From the NCBI GenBank assembly GCA_041940305.1, contig JBGTSJ010000016.1, positions 85,009-149,008 on the forward strand: a stretch of 64,000 nucleotides of DNA, written 5' to 3'. The position numbers were made by a program, and so were the translations under genes. The DNA is from JBGTSJ01 sp041940305 (lineage in GTDB: Bacteria > Planctomycetota > Planctomycetia > Planctomycetales > Planctomycetaceae). The notes beneath the pieces are model-generated. The model saw only the letters and a program-made list of their open reading frames with translations, was not told the DNA's origin and did no database searches. Below are positions 17,824 through 26,721 of the stretch, piece by piece. Position 1 is the stretch's first letter, and each line of letters begins with the position of its first letter.

Positions 17824-19686
17824 ATGGATGCGGACCCTGTCCTATTGCCGGCGGCCATCTCGGCGAGATCTCTGTACCCGCAGCGGTCACTCCTGCTGCG
17901 CCGGCTCGCCGTCATCGCACAGGTCGTCGGACTGGCGGCAATTGTCGTCGGCCACGGCCTGTGGGATCGGGCCGAGCGTCCCGGCGAGTTCGGCGGCGTC
18001 GTCATCGCCTCCATGCTGGTCATGACGGTGGGCATCGCCCTGCGGTATAAGTGGAGCCTCAGGCGCCCGACGTTCTGGTCACGGCATCGCACCGAGGCGA
18101 CCGCGGCAATCGCTTGGACACTCGGCATCATCGTAATTCTGATTGGCGCGCCTCTCTGGCAGGACGCAGCCGTGCCGGCGAACTCCGTTCGCTGGCAGGG
18201 ATTCGTCACGCTTTCGGAAGTGCTGATGCTCGCATGCGCGGCCACGGGCGCGATTCGGATCACCCGCGCCGCGGCCTCCGGAGGTGCGAATCCCGCTGTG
18301 CTGCTGGTCGGCTCCTTTGCCATCCTGGTCGCCATTGGAACGGCGGCGCTCATGCTGCCGCGCTGCCGGGCCTCCACAGCCGACTCAAGCCAGCAGGGAG
18401 CCCCTTTCACGGTGGCGCTGTTCACGGCCACCAGTGCAAGCTGCGTCACGGGGTTGATCGTCGAGGACACCGGCGCCTACTGGAGCCGGACGGGGCACTG
18501 GGTGATTCTGGGACTGATCCAGGTCGGCGGCCTGGGAATCATGACGTTTGGCGCATTCTTCGCGGTCGCCGCGGGGCGCTCCGGACAGCTCCGCGAGTTC
18601 GCAACCCTTCGCGAGCTGTTGGCTGCCGAGCAGCTTGGTGATACGCGGCGGCTCGTCGTTTTCATCCTTGCGGTGACTCTCGGCACGGAACTCACCGGCG
18701 CGGTGCTGCTTTCGGGGCTGTGGTCGGGCCGGCCGGCAGGGGAGCAGGCGTTCCAAAGTGTCTTTCACTCGGTGAGCGCCTTCTGCAATGCCGGGTTCTC
18801 GCTGACGGACAACAGTTTTGTCGGAATGGGAGGCCGCTGGGAGGTGTGGGGCATTGCGGCGGGATTGATCATCATCGGCGGACTGGGGTTCCCGCTGCTG
18901 CACGGGCTGGCGACGGTCTGCGCCGCCTATCTCGACAGCCTGCGGCGCACGGCGTTCATTCGCAAGCCCCGGCTCAGGGCGCGTCTGCCCGCTTCGTCGA
19001 AGCTGGCTCTGATCACGACGATGATTCTGATGGTCGGCGGATGGGCGCTGGTTTATCTCCTTGAGCTGACGGGAGCCGAGACGGGCGATCATCCGTCGAT
19101 GTCGCTGCATGACGCGTGGTTTCAGGCCGTTACCTTCCGCACCGCGGGATTCAACACGGTCGAGCTGCATTCGCTGCAGCCGGCGACCAAGCTGCTGGCG
19201 ATCATGCTGATGTTCGTGGGCGCTTCTCCGCTTTCCACCGGGGGCGGAGTGAAGACGGTGGTGCTCGCGCTGACGGTGCTGGTGCTGTTCTCGACGTTTC
19301 GCGGCCGCGAGAAAGTGGAATGCTTCGGCCGGACCATTCAACCGGTCTCGGTGAATCGGGCACTCGCGATTCTGTTCGTGGGGACGGCGCTGCTAATGAC
19401 CGTCACGCTGCTGCTGGTCATGTTTGAGCAGCGGCCCGCCCACATCCTCGATTACATGTTTGAGTCGGCCAGCGCCCTGGGGACCGTCGGCGTGACCTCA
19501 GCCGTGCAGACCGATTCCGGCGAGTTCGTCCCCACGACGCGATCGTTGAGCGCTCCGTCGCAGCTGGTCATCATTCTGGCCATGTTCCTCGGCCGTGTCG
19601 GCCCGTTGACGCTGATGATCGCGCTCGCCGGCCAGGAGACGGCGGCCCGCTACGAATACCCTGCGGAGCGTTTGACCCTGGGTTAG
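17824..19686 (+). CDS. trkH: Trk/Ktr potassium channel subunit with extra N-terminal membrane domain
   Basis: Potassium uptake across the inner membrane. 620 residues. The four P-loop repeats of the family are visible: SASCVTGL, FCNAGFS, FRTAGFNT and SALGTVGVTS, with KtrB/TrkH-type surroundings. The core occupies about residues 160-620. The first ~150 residues add some four or five hydrophobic helices before the core, which makes it longer than a usual KtrB (~450). Starts at 17815 and 17824 are both possible; there is no Shine-Dalgarno. Its gating partner follows 64 bp downstream. Confidence 0.93.
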   Translation: MDADPVLLPAAISARSLYPQRSLLLRRLAVIAQVVGLAAIVVGHGLWDRAERPGEFGGVVIASMLVMTVGIALRYKWSLRRPTFWSRHRTEATAAIAWTLGIIVILIGAPLWQDAAVPANSVRWQGFVTLSEVLMLACAATGAIRITRAAASGGANPAVLLVGSFAILVAIGTAALMLPRCRASTADSSQQGAPFTVALFTATSASCVTGLIVEDTGAYWSRTGHWVILGLIQVGGLGIMTFGAFFAVAAGRSGQLREFATLRELLAAEQLGDTRRLVVFILAVTLGTELTGAVLLSGLWSGRPAGEQAFQSVFHSVSAFCNAGFSLTDNSFVGMGGRWEVWGIAAGLIIIGGLGFPLLHGLATVCAAYLDSLRRTAFIRKPRLRARLPASSKLALITTMILMVGGWALVYLLELTGAETGDHPSMSLHDAWFQAVTFRTAGFNTVELHSLQPATKLLAIMLMFVGASPLSTGGGVKTVVLALTVLVLFSTFRGREKVECFGRTIQPVSVNRALAILFVGTALLMTVTLLLVMFEQRPAHILDYMFESASALGTVGVTSAVQTDSGEFVPTTRSLSAPSQLVIILAMFLGRVGPLTLMIALAGQETAARYEYPAERLTLG

Positions 19687-19750
19687 CAGTGCGCACGCCG
19701 GTTCACATCAACACATTCAGGTCCGCCACGCCGAAGGTTCGGGAGCACAC

Positions 19751-20419
19751 ATGCGAAAGGTCGCAGTCATCGGTTTGGGGCGATTCGGACTGGCGCTGGC
19801 GAAGCGGCTGGCCGCTTCAGGCGTGGAAGTGATCGCCATTGACCGCAGCCCCAACCTCGTGGCGGACATCAAGGACGATGTGGATCTCGCCGTCCGGCTG
19901 GACTCCACCGACAAGGACGCGCTGCTCAGCCAGGATGTGGAGAAAGTGGACGTGGCCGTGGTCGCCATCGGCGAGAACTTCGAGGCGGCACTGCTGACCA
20001 CGGTGCTGCTGAAACAGCTCGGCGTGCCCGAAGTGATCTGCCGGGCGCAGACGGCGGTTCACGCGCAGATCTTTCAGCAGATCGGGGCCGACCGCGTCAT
20101 CCAGCCCGAACAGGAAGCCGGATCGCAACTGGCGCGACAGCTGGCCAATCCTCATCTGCTGGACTTCATCCACCTTGCCGATGGGTACTCTCTGATCGAG
20201 TACGAGGCTCCCCGAGCGTTTCACGGCAAGACGATCCGCCAGCTGGGGCTGCGGGCGCAGTACGACGTCAACCTGGTGGTCATTCGTCGCGGTGTGGACA
20301 ACAACGACGGCCGAGATGAGAAGGTGATCGTCCCAAATCCCGAACAGACGATCCAGGCCGACGACGTGCTCGTGGTCGTCGGCCCCGACGAAGCACTGGC
20401 CCGGCTGCCGAAAGAGTGA
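19751..20419 (+). CDS. trkA: Trk/Ktr potassium uptake regulator (RCK protein)
   Basis: Cytoplasmic gating ring of the potassium transporter. 222 residues: RCK_N Rossmann domain with GLGRFGLALAKRL and the acidic tip IDRS (residues 33-36, binds the nucleotide ribose), then an RCK_C domain from about residue 138 (YEAPRAFHGKTIRQLGLR). One RCK unit as in KtrA, rather than the duplicated TrkA of enterobacteria. Operon partner of the channel gene upstream. Confidence 0.93.
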   Translation: MRKVAVIGLGRFGLALAKRLAASGVEVIAIDRSPNLVADIKDDVDLAVRLDSTDKDALLSQDVEKVDVAVVAIGENFEAALLTTVLLKQLGVPEVICRAQTAVHAQIFQQIGADRVIQPEQEAGSQLARQLANPHLLDFIHLADGYSLIEYEAPRAFHGKTIRQLGLRAQYDVNLVVIRRGVDNNDGRDEKVIVPNPEQTIQADDVLVVVGPDEALARLPKE

Positions 20420-20453
20420 ACACTCTTCGCGAATCCGGCGACACCAAGAAGAA

Positions 20454-20481
20454 ACCCGGCCTCTCTGCCGAGAAGCCGGGT
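20454..20481. terminator. bidirectional terminator between convergent genes
   Basis: ACCCGGC (20454-20460) pairs with GCCGGGT (20475-20481), with an inner CTC/GAG pairing. It serves trkA from the left and the small secreted protein from the right. Confidence 0.6.
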
Positions 20482-20510
20482 GGATCATAATTCAGCCAGG
20501 GCGCTGCGGA

Positions 20511-20924
20511 TCAGCTGTCGTACTCGACCTCGACGGAGCGCCGCTTGTTGGTGATCTCGATCTCGAAGTCACCGTAATAGTAGCGAATCTTGAGACCGCT
20601 CGGGCTGGTTCGCACGCGCGGCTCGCAATCCGGAATCACGCAGACTTCGATGTATCTGCAGCAACCCGGATTGCACGGATCCGGAATGGCAATGACCGTG
20701 GGGACGGCGCAGCGGGGGATCTCGTCCCGGTCGTCATACTCCACATTTGTGTAGAGCACGATCGGTTCCGGGGAGTATCCGGGGCTATCCGGTACGGGGA
20801 TGATGGGAGTGGCCGGCGCCGGCGGCGTGTCCGGAATGGGAAGCGGCGGCTCTTCGGCAGCGAACGCCGCTCCGCTCGCGACGGCCATGATCGCCGCCAG
20901 AATCAGCTGACTGCAAACGCGCAT
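20511..20924 (-). CDS. small secreted cysteine-containing protein, unknown function
   Basis: 137 residues, start ATG at 20924 with AGGAG 8 nt upstream. Signal peptide MRVCSQLILAAIMAVASGAAFA, then a proline-rich linker (PPLPIPDTPPAPATPIIP) and a compact C-terminal domain with clustered cysteines: CAVP, CNPGCCRYIEVC and PDCEP. The end is rich in aromatic and charged residues. The even spacing of cysteines suggests disulfide bonds outside the cytoplasm. I recognise no family; such short exported proteins are common in planctomycetes. Confidence 0.7.
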   Translation of the reverse strand: MRVCSQLILAAIMAVASGAAFAAEEPPLPIPDTPPAPATPIIPVPDSPGYSPEPIVLYTNVEYDDRDEIPRCAVPTVIAIPDPCNPGCCRYIEVCVIPDCEPRVRTSPSGLKIRYYYGDFEIEITNKRRSVEVEYDS

Positions 20925-21185
20925 CTCGAAATCTCCTCTCTGGGGGCGATTCCGCCCGTAGTCCAAGTTCTCACCGATGAGTCGTATCAGGGAGTCTACC
21001 CCGACGATTCACGGGTTGTTGGGGGATTTGCATCCGTGCCACAGCAAAGAAGCGCAAATCTGGGCTGTTGTCAGGAGATACGAATACTGGAGAATTCGTG
21101 CAGATTCAACTCTCATGACGGCAATCCGACAGAATTACAGGCGAAAACCCCAGCGCTTCGACGGATCATGAGTAAATCAAAGGGC

Positions 21186-22349
21186 TTACTGCTCCCGGAG
21201 CGCGGTGATGATATTCATCCGGACGGCCCGCACCGCTGGAAACAAGCCGCCCAGCAGCCCCATCATGACGGCCAGCAGAATCCCCTGCATCAGCACCTCG
21301 GGACCAAACCGGAACGAAAACGTGATCTCGCTGAACGTCGCCCAGTTGGCCGTCCCGGTGGAAAGACCGTTGAAGGGGAGTGTCGCGAGGCATCCCAGCA
21401 CGCCGCCGGCCACGCAGAGGATCAGTGACTCGAGGAGGAACGACGTCAGAATGCTGCGACGCCGGAAACCGAGCGCCCGCAGGGTTCCAATCTCGCGCGC
21501 TCGACTGGCCACCGCGGCATACATCGTATTCGCGGCGGCGAACATGGCGCCAATGGTGAGAAAACCGGCGATGAAGTAGCCGACAACTCGGATCGCCAGC
21601 GATGCCGACATCTGCTCTTCGAAAAACGACGGCTCGTCCACGACCTTGAGGTTGAACTGTTCGTCGTTCTGAATGCGGTCGATGAGCAACTGCTTGGCCG
21701 CGTCGTCGCGGGCCCTGAGGTTGACGGACGAGACGGCTCCCGGAGTGCGGCGCGCAATCGTCAGATCGCGCAGGTCGGTCCAGACTTCGGACTCCGCCGC
21801 GCTGCCGTCGGATTCGAAGTAGCCGACGACCTTGAATCCGACCTGGTTGATGTCGAGCGACTCGCCGATCCTCAGGTTTTCGAACCGGTCCGCCATGCGC
21901 CGACTGGTGATGATCTCATTGACTCCCGGATTGATGTCACGCCCCTGGACGATCTGAAACCCGGGACGCAGCCCCCTGCCGGGCTGCTCCAATCCCCGCA
22001 CGATGAGATTGGTCGTTCCGCCGTTGTTTCGACGGGGGGCAGTGAGGATCGTCACGAATTCGACCGAGCACATCGGCTGTCCTTCGGCGTCTCGGGCGAT
22101 CCCCTCCAGTGTGGCAACCTCGCGCGCCAGGCGCTGCTCGATGCCGCTCGACGTCTCGTCCTGCGACCCTTTGCGGAGGACGATCAGGTCCAACGGGTTG
22201 CCGGTGATTCGCAGGGCATGTTCCAGCCCATGCGATAGACCGAACGCCAGGACGGAGGCCCAGACGACGAGACCCACGCCGAGGATCGTCATGACCGTTG
22301 TGACCCAGCGGACGCGGAGATTGCGGACGTTGTAGCGGGCGGGAATCAT
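21186..22349 (-). CDS. MacB/FtsX-type ABC permease (second of two)
   Basis: 387 residues: one N-terminal helix (VTTVMTILGVGLVVWASVLAF), a large periplasmic MacB-PCD-like domain (about 45-260), and three C-terminal helices with the FtsX signature SRAREIGTLRALGFRRRSI. Last gene of the adaptor - ATPase - permease - permease operon. It probably pairs with the other permease or forms an alternative dimer. This family does not pump across the inner membrane directly; it transmits force to the adaptor. The substrate is unknown. Confidence 0.85.
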   Translation of the reverse strand: MIPARYNVRNLRVRWVTTVMTILGVGLVVWASVLAFGLSHGLEHALRITGNPLDLIVLRKGSQDETSSGIEQRLAREVATLEGIARDAEGQPMCSVEFVTILTAPRRNNGGTTNLIVRGLEQPGRGLRPGFQIVQGRDINPGVNEIITSRRMADRFENLRIGESLDINQVGFKVVGYFESDGSAAESEVWTDLRDLTIARRTPGAVSSVNLRARDDAAKQLLIDRIQNDEQFNLKVVDEPSFFEEQMSASLAIRVVGYFIAGFLTIGAMFAAANTMYAAVASRAREIGTLRALGFRRRSILTSFLLESLILCVAGGVLGCLATLPFNGLSTGTANWATFSEITFSFRFGPEVLMQGILLAVMMGLLGGLFPAVRAVRMNIITALREQ

Positions 22350-22356
22350 CGGCGCG

Positions 22357-22380
22357 GTGGGTAGTGGGTAGTGGATAGTG
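22357..22380 (+). repeat. short tandem repeat between the two permease genes
   Basis: Three imperfect 8-nt units of the type GGTAGTGG (GGGTAGTG, GGTAGTGG, ATAGTGG) in a 76-bp spacer. Low-complexity spacer, no known function. Confidence 0.6.
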
Positions 22381-22425
22381 GCGCGTTCAGCCGCGATCCG
22401 TCAGGGGAGCGCCCGCGTGGATTGT

Positions 22426-23586
22426 TCACACGACGCGCCGCAAGCCGTCGATGACGGAGAGTCGGGCAGCGCGAATGGCAGGAACAATGCCGCTGGTGAG
22501 TCCGATGGCGGCGGCGATGATGATGATCAGCCCCATCCAGGGGCCCGCCATGTCGAAGATGCTCAGCGGAATGAACTGCCGCATCTGCATGTGCATGACC
22601 TGCAGCAGCGTCGAGCCGACGCTCAGCCCGACGAGGCCGCCGACTCCAGCGATGAAACAGGACTCTCCGAGGATCATTCCGAGGACCCGTCCCCTGGGGA
22701 AGCCGATGGCCTTCAGCACTGCAATCTCGGTCGTCCGTTCCCGCAGCGACATCGCCATGGCATTGGCCGCGACGAGCGTCAGTGAGAACATCACGGCGAG
22801 GCCGATGTTGCGGATGTACGCCTGAATGTTGCCCAGCATGTCAGTAAACATCTGGGCGAAAGCGCCTTCCGTCTGCGTGCGCGTGGGATTATCGGAGCTG
22901 GCGAAGCGGTCGTCGATGGCCGCACACAAATCAGGAATGACCGAGGCTGATTCGCACTTCGCGAAAATCGTCCCTGCGTTGCCGGCCGACTCCTCGTTGC
23001 CGGACTGCCTGAGCAGCTCATCCAGGTACGTCCAGTTGAACCACAGCGACTCCGTCGGCTGCGGCGCATCGAACAGGCCGACGCATTCCAGTTCGAGCGT
23101 CACCGGATAGAAGGTCCCCTGCAGCGGGATCTTCTCCCCCACCGTCCACCCCCGATGCTCCGCCATGCGGCGGTCGATCACGCATGCGCGGCGATTCGAC
23201 TGGAACGCCTCGAGCTGCTCGGGAGCGATGGAGAACTCGTCCCACACCTTGAACACCTCGTTGGGATCAGTCGCGAATTGCGCGAACGGCATCCGCTCGT
23301 CTTTGTACAGCCCGCCAAACCATGCATACGGCACGGCCGCCTGGACGCCCTCCAGCTTCCGCACACGGTCCACGTAAGCGATCGGCACGGCTCCCGCAAA
23401 GCCCTGCACGTTCAGCACGACGATCCGGTGGTGCTGCTCGGCCTCGTCCTTCCACACCGACTGCATCGCGAGATAGCCGTACAGCACGGTCATCAGCGCG
23501 AGACTGAACCCGACCGAGAGGACCGTCAGACTGCTGCGGAGCTTGTTACGGGTCGCGTTGCGCCAGATGTACTTGAAGAGCTTCAC
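22426..23586 (-). CDS. MacB/FtsX-type ABC permease (first of two)
   Basis: 386 residues with the same layout as its neighbour: N-terminal helix after the amphipathic KYIWRNATRNKLRSS, a periplasmic domain (about 45-260), then three helices with the FtsX motif RERTTEIAVLKAIGFPRGRV. It is clearly homologous to, but different from, the permease at 21186 (not a recent duplication). It sits 77 bp downstream of the ATPase gene. The operon layout resembles DevBCA/MacAB tripartite exporters. Confidence 0.87.
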   Translation of the reverse strand: MKLFKYIWRNATRNKLRSSLTVLSVGFSLALMTVLYGYLAMQSVWKDEAEQHHRIVVLNVQGFAGAVPIAYVDRVRKLEGVQAAVPYAWFGGLYKDERMPFAQFATDPNEVFKVWDEFSIAPEQLEAFQSNRRACVIDRRMAEHRGWTVGEKIPLQGTFYPVTLELECVGLFDAPQPTESLWFNWTYLDELLRQSGNEESAGNAGTIFAKCESASVIPDLCAAIDDRFASSDNPTRTQTEGAFAQMFTDMLGNIQAYIRNIGLAVMFSLTLVAANAMAMSLRERTTEIAVLKAIGFPRGRVLGMILGESCFIAGVGGLVGLSVGSTLLQVMHMQMRQFIPLSIFDMAGPWMGLIIIIAAAIGLTSGIVPAIRAARLSVIDGLRRVV

Positions 23587-23663
23587 GGGAGGCGTCCAGA
23601 TCGGTCCAACTCAAGGGAGGCCGCGGATCAGGATGATCGGGGGGATGTTCGCGGATTCATCCG

Positions 23664-24404
23664 TCATCCATGACTTGCGGTGACGGATTCGCGTGCGGCG
23701 ACCACGTCATCCACGAGCACTCCTTTTTCCAGATGCAGCAGGCGGCCGGCTCGAGCGGCCGCATTGGGATCATGCGTCACGACGATCAGCGTTTTGCCAA
23801 ACTCTTCGTTCAGCCGCTGCATCAAATCGAGGATCTCCGCTGCGGATGTGGCGTCCAGATCTCCGGTCGGCTCGTCGGCCACGAGGAGCGTGGGATCGGT
23901 GGCGATGGCGCGGGCAATGGCGACGCGCTGTTCCTGGCCCCCCGACAGTTGCCGCGGGTAATGATCCATGCGGTCCGCCAGCCCCACGACCTCCAGCGCG
24001 GCCTGCACATGGTCGGCCCGCTCGCGCTTTCTCAGCTTCGTCAGCGTCAGCGGCAGCTCGACGTTCTCAAACGCCGTGAGGACGGGGATCAGGTTGTACA
24101 ACTGGAAGATAAACCCAATGTGCCTGGAGCGCCACTGCGCCAGTTCGCCCTCCGACATCTGTGCCAGCCGGTGTCCGATCACGCTGATCGTCCCGGACGT
24201 CGGCCGGTCCAATCCGGCGATCAGATTCAGCAGCGTGGATTTTCCGGAGCCCGAGGGCCCCATCAGCGCCAGGTACTCCCCAGCCTGCAAGTCGACGTTG
24301 ATCCCCTTGAGCACGGGGATCGTGATGGCGTCGCGGTGAAACTCCTTGTACAGGTCTCGGACCTGCACCAGCGGCTCACCGCCGGCAGAAGCGGCATCAG
24401 GCAC
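23664..24404 (-). CDS. LolD/MacB-type ABC exporter ATPase
   Basis: 246 residues. Walker A GPSGSGKST, Q-loop FIFQLYNLIPVL, signature LSGGQEQRVAIARA, Walker B LLVADEPTGDLD, H-loop VTHD. I start at the GTG at 24404, with GGAG 6 nt upstream; the open frame upstream of it enters the adaptor gene and shows no ATPase sequence. It drives the two FtsX-type permeases that follow. The stop codon lies inside a GGAT-rich repeat-like spacer (23621-23670). Confidence 0.9.
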   Translation of the reverse strand: MPDAASAGGEPLVQVRDLYKEFHRDAITIPVLKGINVDLQAGEYLALMGPSGSGKSTLLNLIAGLDRPTSGTISVIGHRLAQMSEGELAQWRSRHIGFIFQLYNLIPVLTAFENVELPLTLTKLRKRERADHVQAALEVVGLADRMDHYPRQLSGGQEQRVAIARAIATDPTLLVADEPTGDLDATSAAEILDLMQRLNEEFGKTLIVVTHDPNAAARAGRLLHLEKGVLVDDVVAARESVTASHG

Positions 24405-24463
24405 GAAAGTCTCCAGGGTATCAGTAAGGTGAGCATGGGGTCGACGGGATGCTCCGCCGCTGG

Positions 24464-25741
24464 TTACTCGCCGACACGGACACGTTGTCCGCTTCGAAGT
24501 TCGGCCGGCGGCCGCACGACGACCCGCTCGCCGCCCGATAATCCACTCAGAATCTCCGTCCGCCCGTCCCGCTCGCCGCCAGTCTGCACCTGGGCCGGCT
24601 GCACACGGTCTTCCGCATTCAGCATCCAGACGTAGGACTGGTCTTCCGCAGCCACCACCGCCGCGGTCGGACAATACACGCGCCGCTCCGGGACTTCCTC
24701 ATCGGTGCTCTCATCCGGGAGGAAGTACACTGTGCTGCTCATCTCGGGGAAGAGCCGTTCGTCCGCGTCGAGGATTTCAACCTTCACCTTGATGGTGGCC
24801 CGGGCCCGATCACCCATCGGAATCACCTGCCGCACCCGCCCCGCGTAACGCCGATCTGGAACGGCGTCCACAGCCACTTCGGCCGGCTGCCCGATCGCGA
24901 CGCGGCTGATGTAGTCCTCCTTCACGTCGCAGTCCACTTCCAGATGCTCAAGGTCGGCGATGGTCACCACGGAGCCGCGCCCAGAGCCTTCCCCGAGTCC
25001 CCCCGGCAGGATCGACTCTCCCAGTTCCGCATCCTTGGAGATTACGGTGCCGTCAAACGGGGCCCGGACGTGCATGTTCTCAATCTGCTGCTCGGCTTCG
25101 CGGACTCGCGCCTCCGCCAGATCGACGGCTGCGGCCATCGACTCGCTGCGCGCCACCGCCGCGTTGTACGCGAACTGCGCGTCATCGAAGTTCGATTTCG
25201 ACGATGCCTTCGATTCGAACAGGTTCCGGGCGCGGTCCAGGTCGTTCTGCGTCCGCTCAATCTCCACCTGCTGCTCCAAGAGTTCCGCCCGGGCCCGTCG
25301 CAGAGTCGCCTCCGCGGCCGCCAAGGCGGCCTTCATGTCTGCGTGCTCGAGCACGGCAATCACCTGATCCGTGGTGACGCGCGTCCCTTCCTCAACGTTG
25401 AGCTGCTCGATTCGTCCAGTCGCGCGCGCTCCGATTTTCGCCTGCCGCCGCGATTCGATGTAACCCGTCGCGACCACCGACGCGTCGCTGGCGCGTCCGG
25501 TCTCGACGCTCACCGACGCCGCCTGCACGGAGGGGAGCGACTGCAAGACATCCGGCACCTGCACCAGTCCGGCTCGGGAAAGCGCCATTGCTCCTCCCGC
25601 GCCGGCCGCCAGCAAGACAGCGAGAATGGCAAACCGCCTCAGCCATCGGCGCCCGCCCCGCGATGCGCGAGACGGGTCGTCGCGCTGAATTCGCAGCGCT
25701 GCCAATGGATCTCGCGGCTTCTCGACTTGCGTGAGCGGCAT
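24464..25741 (-). CDS. periplasmic adaptor (HlyD/MacA family)
   Basis: Membrane-fusion protein linking the ABC permeases to an outer-membrane channel or the substrate. 425 residues: one membrane anchor (FAILAVLLAAGAGGAMAL), barrel-sandwich halves (ATGYIESRRQAKIGARATGRI and VRAPFDGTVISKDAEL), a coiled coil between (about 130-215, AEATLRRARAELLEQQVEIE region) and beta-barrel domains. First gene of the operon; it has its own -10 upstream at 25807. No TolC-like gene follows. Confidence 0.9.
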   Translation of the reverse strand: MPLTQVEKPRDPLAALRIQRDDPSRASRGGRRWLRRFAILAVLLAAGAGGAMALSRAGLVQVPDVLQSLPSVQAASVSVETGRASDASVVATGYIESRRQAKIGARATGRIEQLNVEEGTRVTTDQVIAVLEHADMKAALAAAEATLRRARAELLEQQVEIERTQNDLDRARNLFESKASSKSNFDDAQFAYNAAVARSESMAAAVDLAEARVREAEQQIENMHVRAPFDGTVISKDAELGESILPGGLGEGSGRGSVVTIADLEHLEVDCDVKEDYISRVAIGQPAEVAVDAVPDRRYAGRVRQVIPMGDRARATIKVKVEILDADERLFPEMSSTVYFLPDESTDEEVPERRVYCPTAAVVAAEDQSYVWMLNAEDRVQPAQVQTGGERDGRTEILSGLSGGERVVVRPPAELRSGQRVRVGE

Positions 25742-25806
25742 TGCTCAGATCCGGGCTGCTGAACAGCAGAGTCGCACCGGCGGAATGCCGCTGCCCATCC
25801 GATCCG

Positions 25807-25812
25807 ATTATA
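25807..25812 (-). promoter_or_regulatory. consensus -10 of the exporter operon
   Basis: TATAAT on the complement, perfect, about 65 bp before the adaptor start. The -35 region (CTGGCG) is weak, so an activator or an extended element may be needed. Confidence 0.42.
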
Positions 25813-25931
25813 GACGGCGGCCGGTGAATCGCCAGTTGCCCAGAATCTCCCGGCTTCGTTGCCAATCCTGATCCGACCGTTATGGTGATCTCCTAAACGA
25901 TTGCGTCCTCCGGCTCAATGCCTTCCCCCCG

Positions 25932-26525
25932 ATGCCCGCGACTCCGACTCAGCGCGACGCGCGCCGCTGCCCCTGGGCGCGCGGCGAGCAGTACATCGCC
26001 TACCACGATGACGAGTGGGGCGTCCCCGTCCACGACGACCGCGTCCTGTTCGAGTTCCTGATTCTCGAAGGCGCCCAGGCCGGCCTCAGCTGGGAGACCA
26101 TCCTGAAGAAGCGAGAGAACTATCGGACGGCGCTGGACGGATTCGATCCCGCCGTCATCGCGCGCTACGGAGACCGAAAGCTCGCGGCCCTGATGCAGAA
26201 CGCAGGCATCGTCCGCAACCGGTTGAAGATCGCCTCGGTCGTGCAGAATGCGAAGGCCTTCCTGACAGCGCAACAGGAGTTCGGCTCGTTCGACGCCTAC
26301 ATCTGGCAGTTCGTTGATGGACGGCCGCAGCAGAATCGGCGCAAGACGATGGCAGACGTTCCGGCGCGCACGCAGGAATCCGACGCCATGAGCAAGGATC
26401 TCAAGCGGCGAGGCTTCAAGTTCGTCGGCACGACGATCTGCTACGCCTACATGCAGGCCGTCGGCATGGTGAACGACCATCTCACCGCGTGCTTCCGCCA
26501 CCGCGAGCTCGTCGATCGCCGTTGA
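25932..26525 (+). CDS. tag: DNA-3-methyladenine glycosylase I
   Basis: Removes 3-methyladenine from alkylated DNA, first step of base excision repair. 197 residues, the usual length. The structural zinc site is intact: Cys13 in RRCPW, His25 in YHDDEWGVPV, and the C-terminal His and Cys in VNDHLTACFRH. The helix-hairpin-helix core FLILEGAQAGLSWETILKKR is typical. It stands alone, divergent from the exporter operon. Confidence 0.95.
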   Translation: MPATPTQRDARRCPWARGEQYIAYHDDEWGVPVHDDRVLFEFLILEGAQAGLSWETILKKRENYRTALDGFDPAVIARYGDRKLAALMQNAGIVRNRLKIASVVQNAKAFLTAQQEFGSFDAYIWQFVDGRPQQNRRKTMADVPARTQESDAMSKDLKRRGFKFVGTTICYAYMQAVGMVNDHLTACFRHRELVDRR

Positions 26526-26721
26526 GCGCGCGCAGCGGGTGCAGCGGAACCATTCCCATGTCCGATGGTTCGGCAGGAGCCGTACGCCCCCATGATCCCT
26601 ATGGGTGTTTCACATCGCAGCTGCTGGTATGCTGGCCCGCTCAGAGCGGCGGCGGCTGAAGCAGCCTCCCGGTCGCCCCGTCATCGCCGCGACACTTGAG
26701 CCACGCAGAGAGGATCCGATT

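Noticed and set aside
20977..21171. 64-codon plus-strand frame upstream of the small secreted protein
   Set aside because: No Shine-Dalgarno and no recognisable sequence.
22357..22380. Tandem GGTAGTGG units as a CRISPR-like array
   Set aside because: Units are 8 nt, imperfect and have no spacers; no cas genes.
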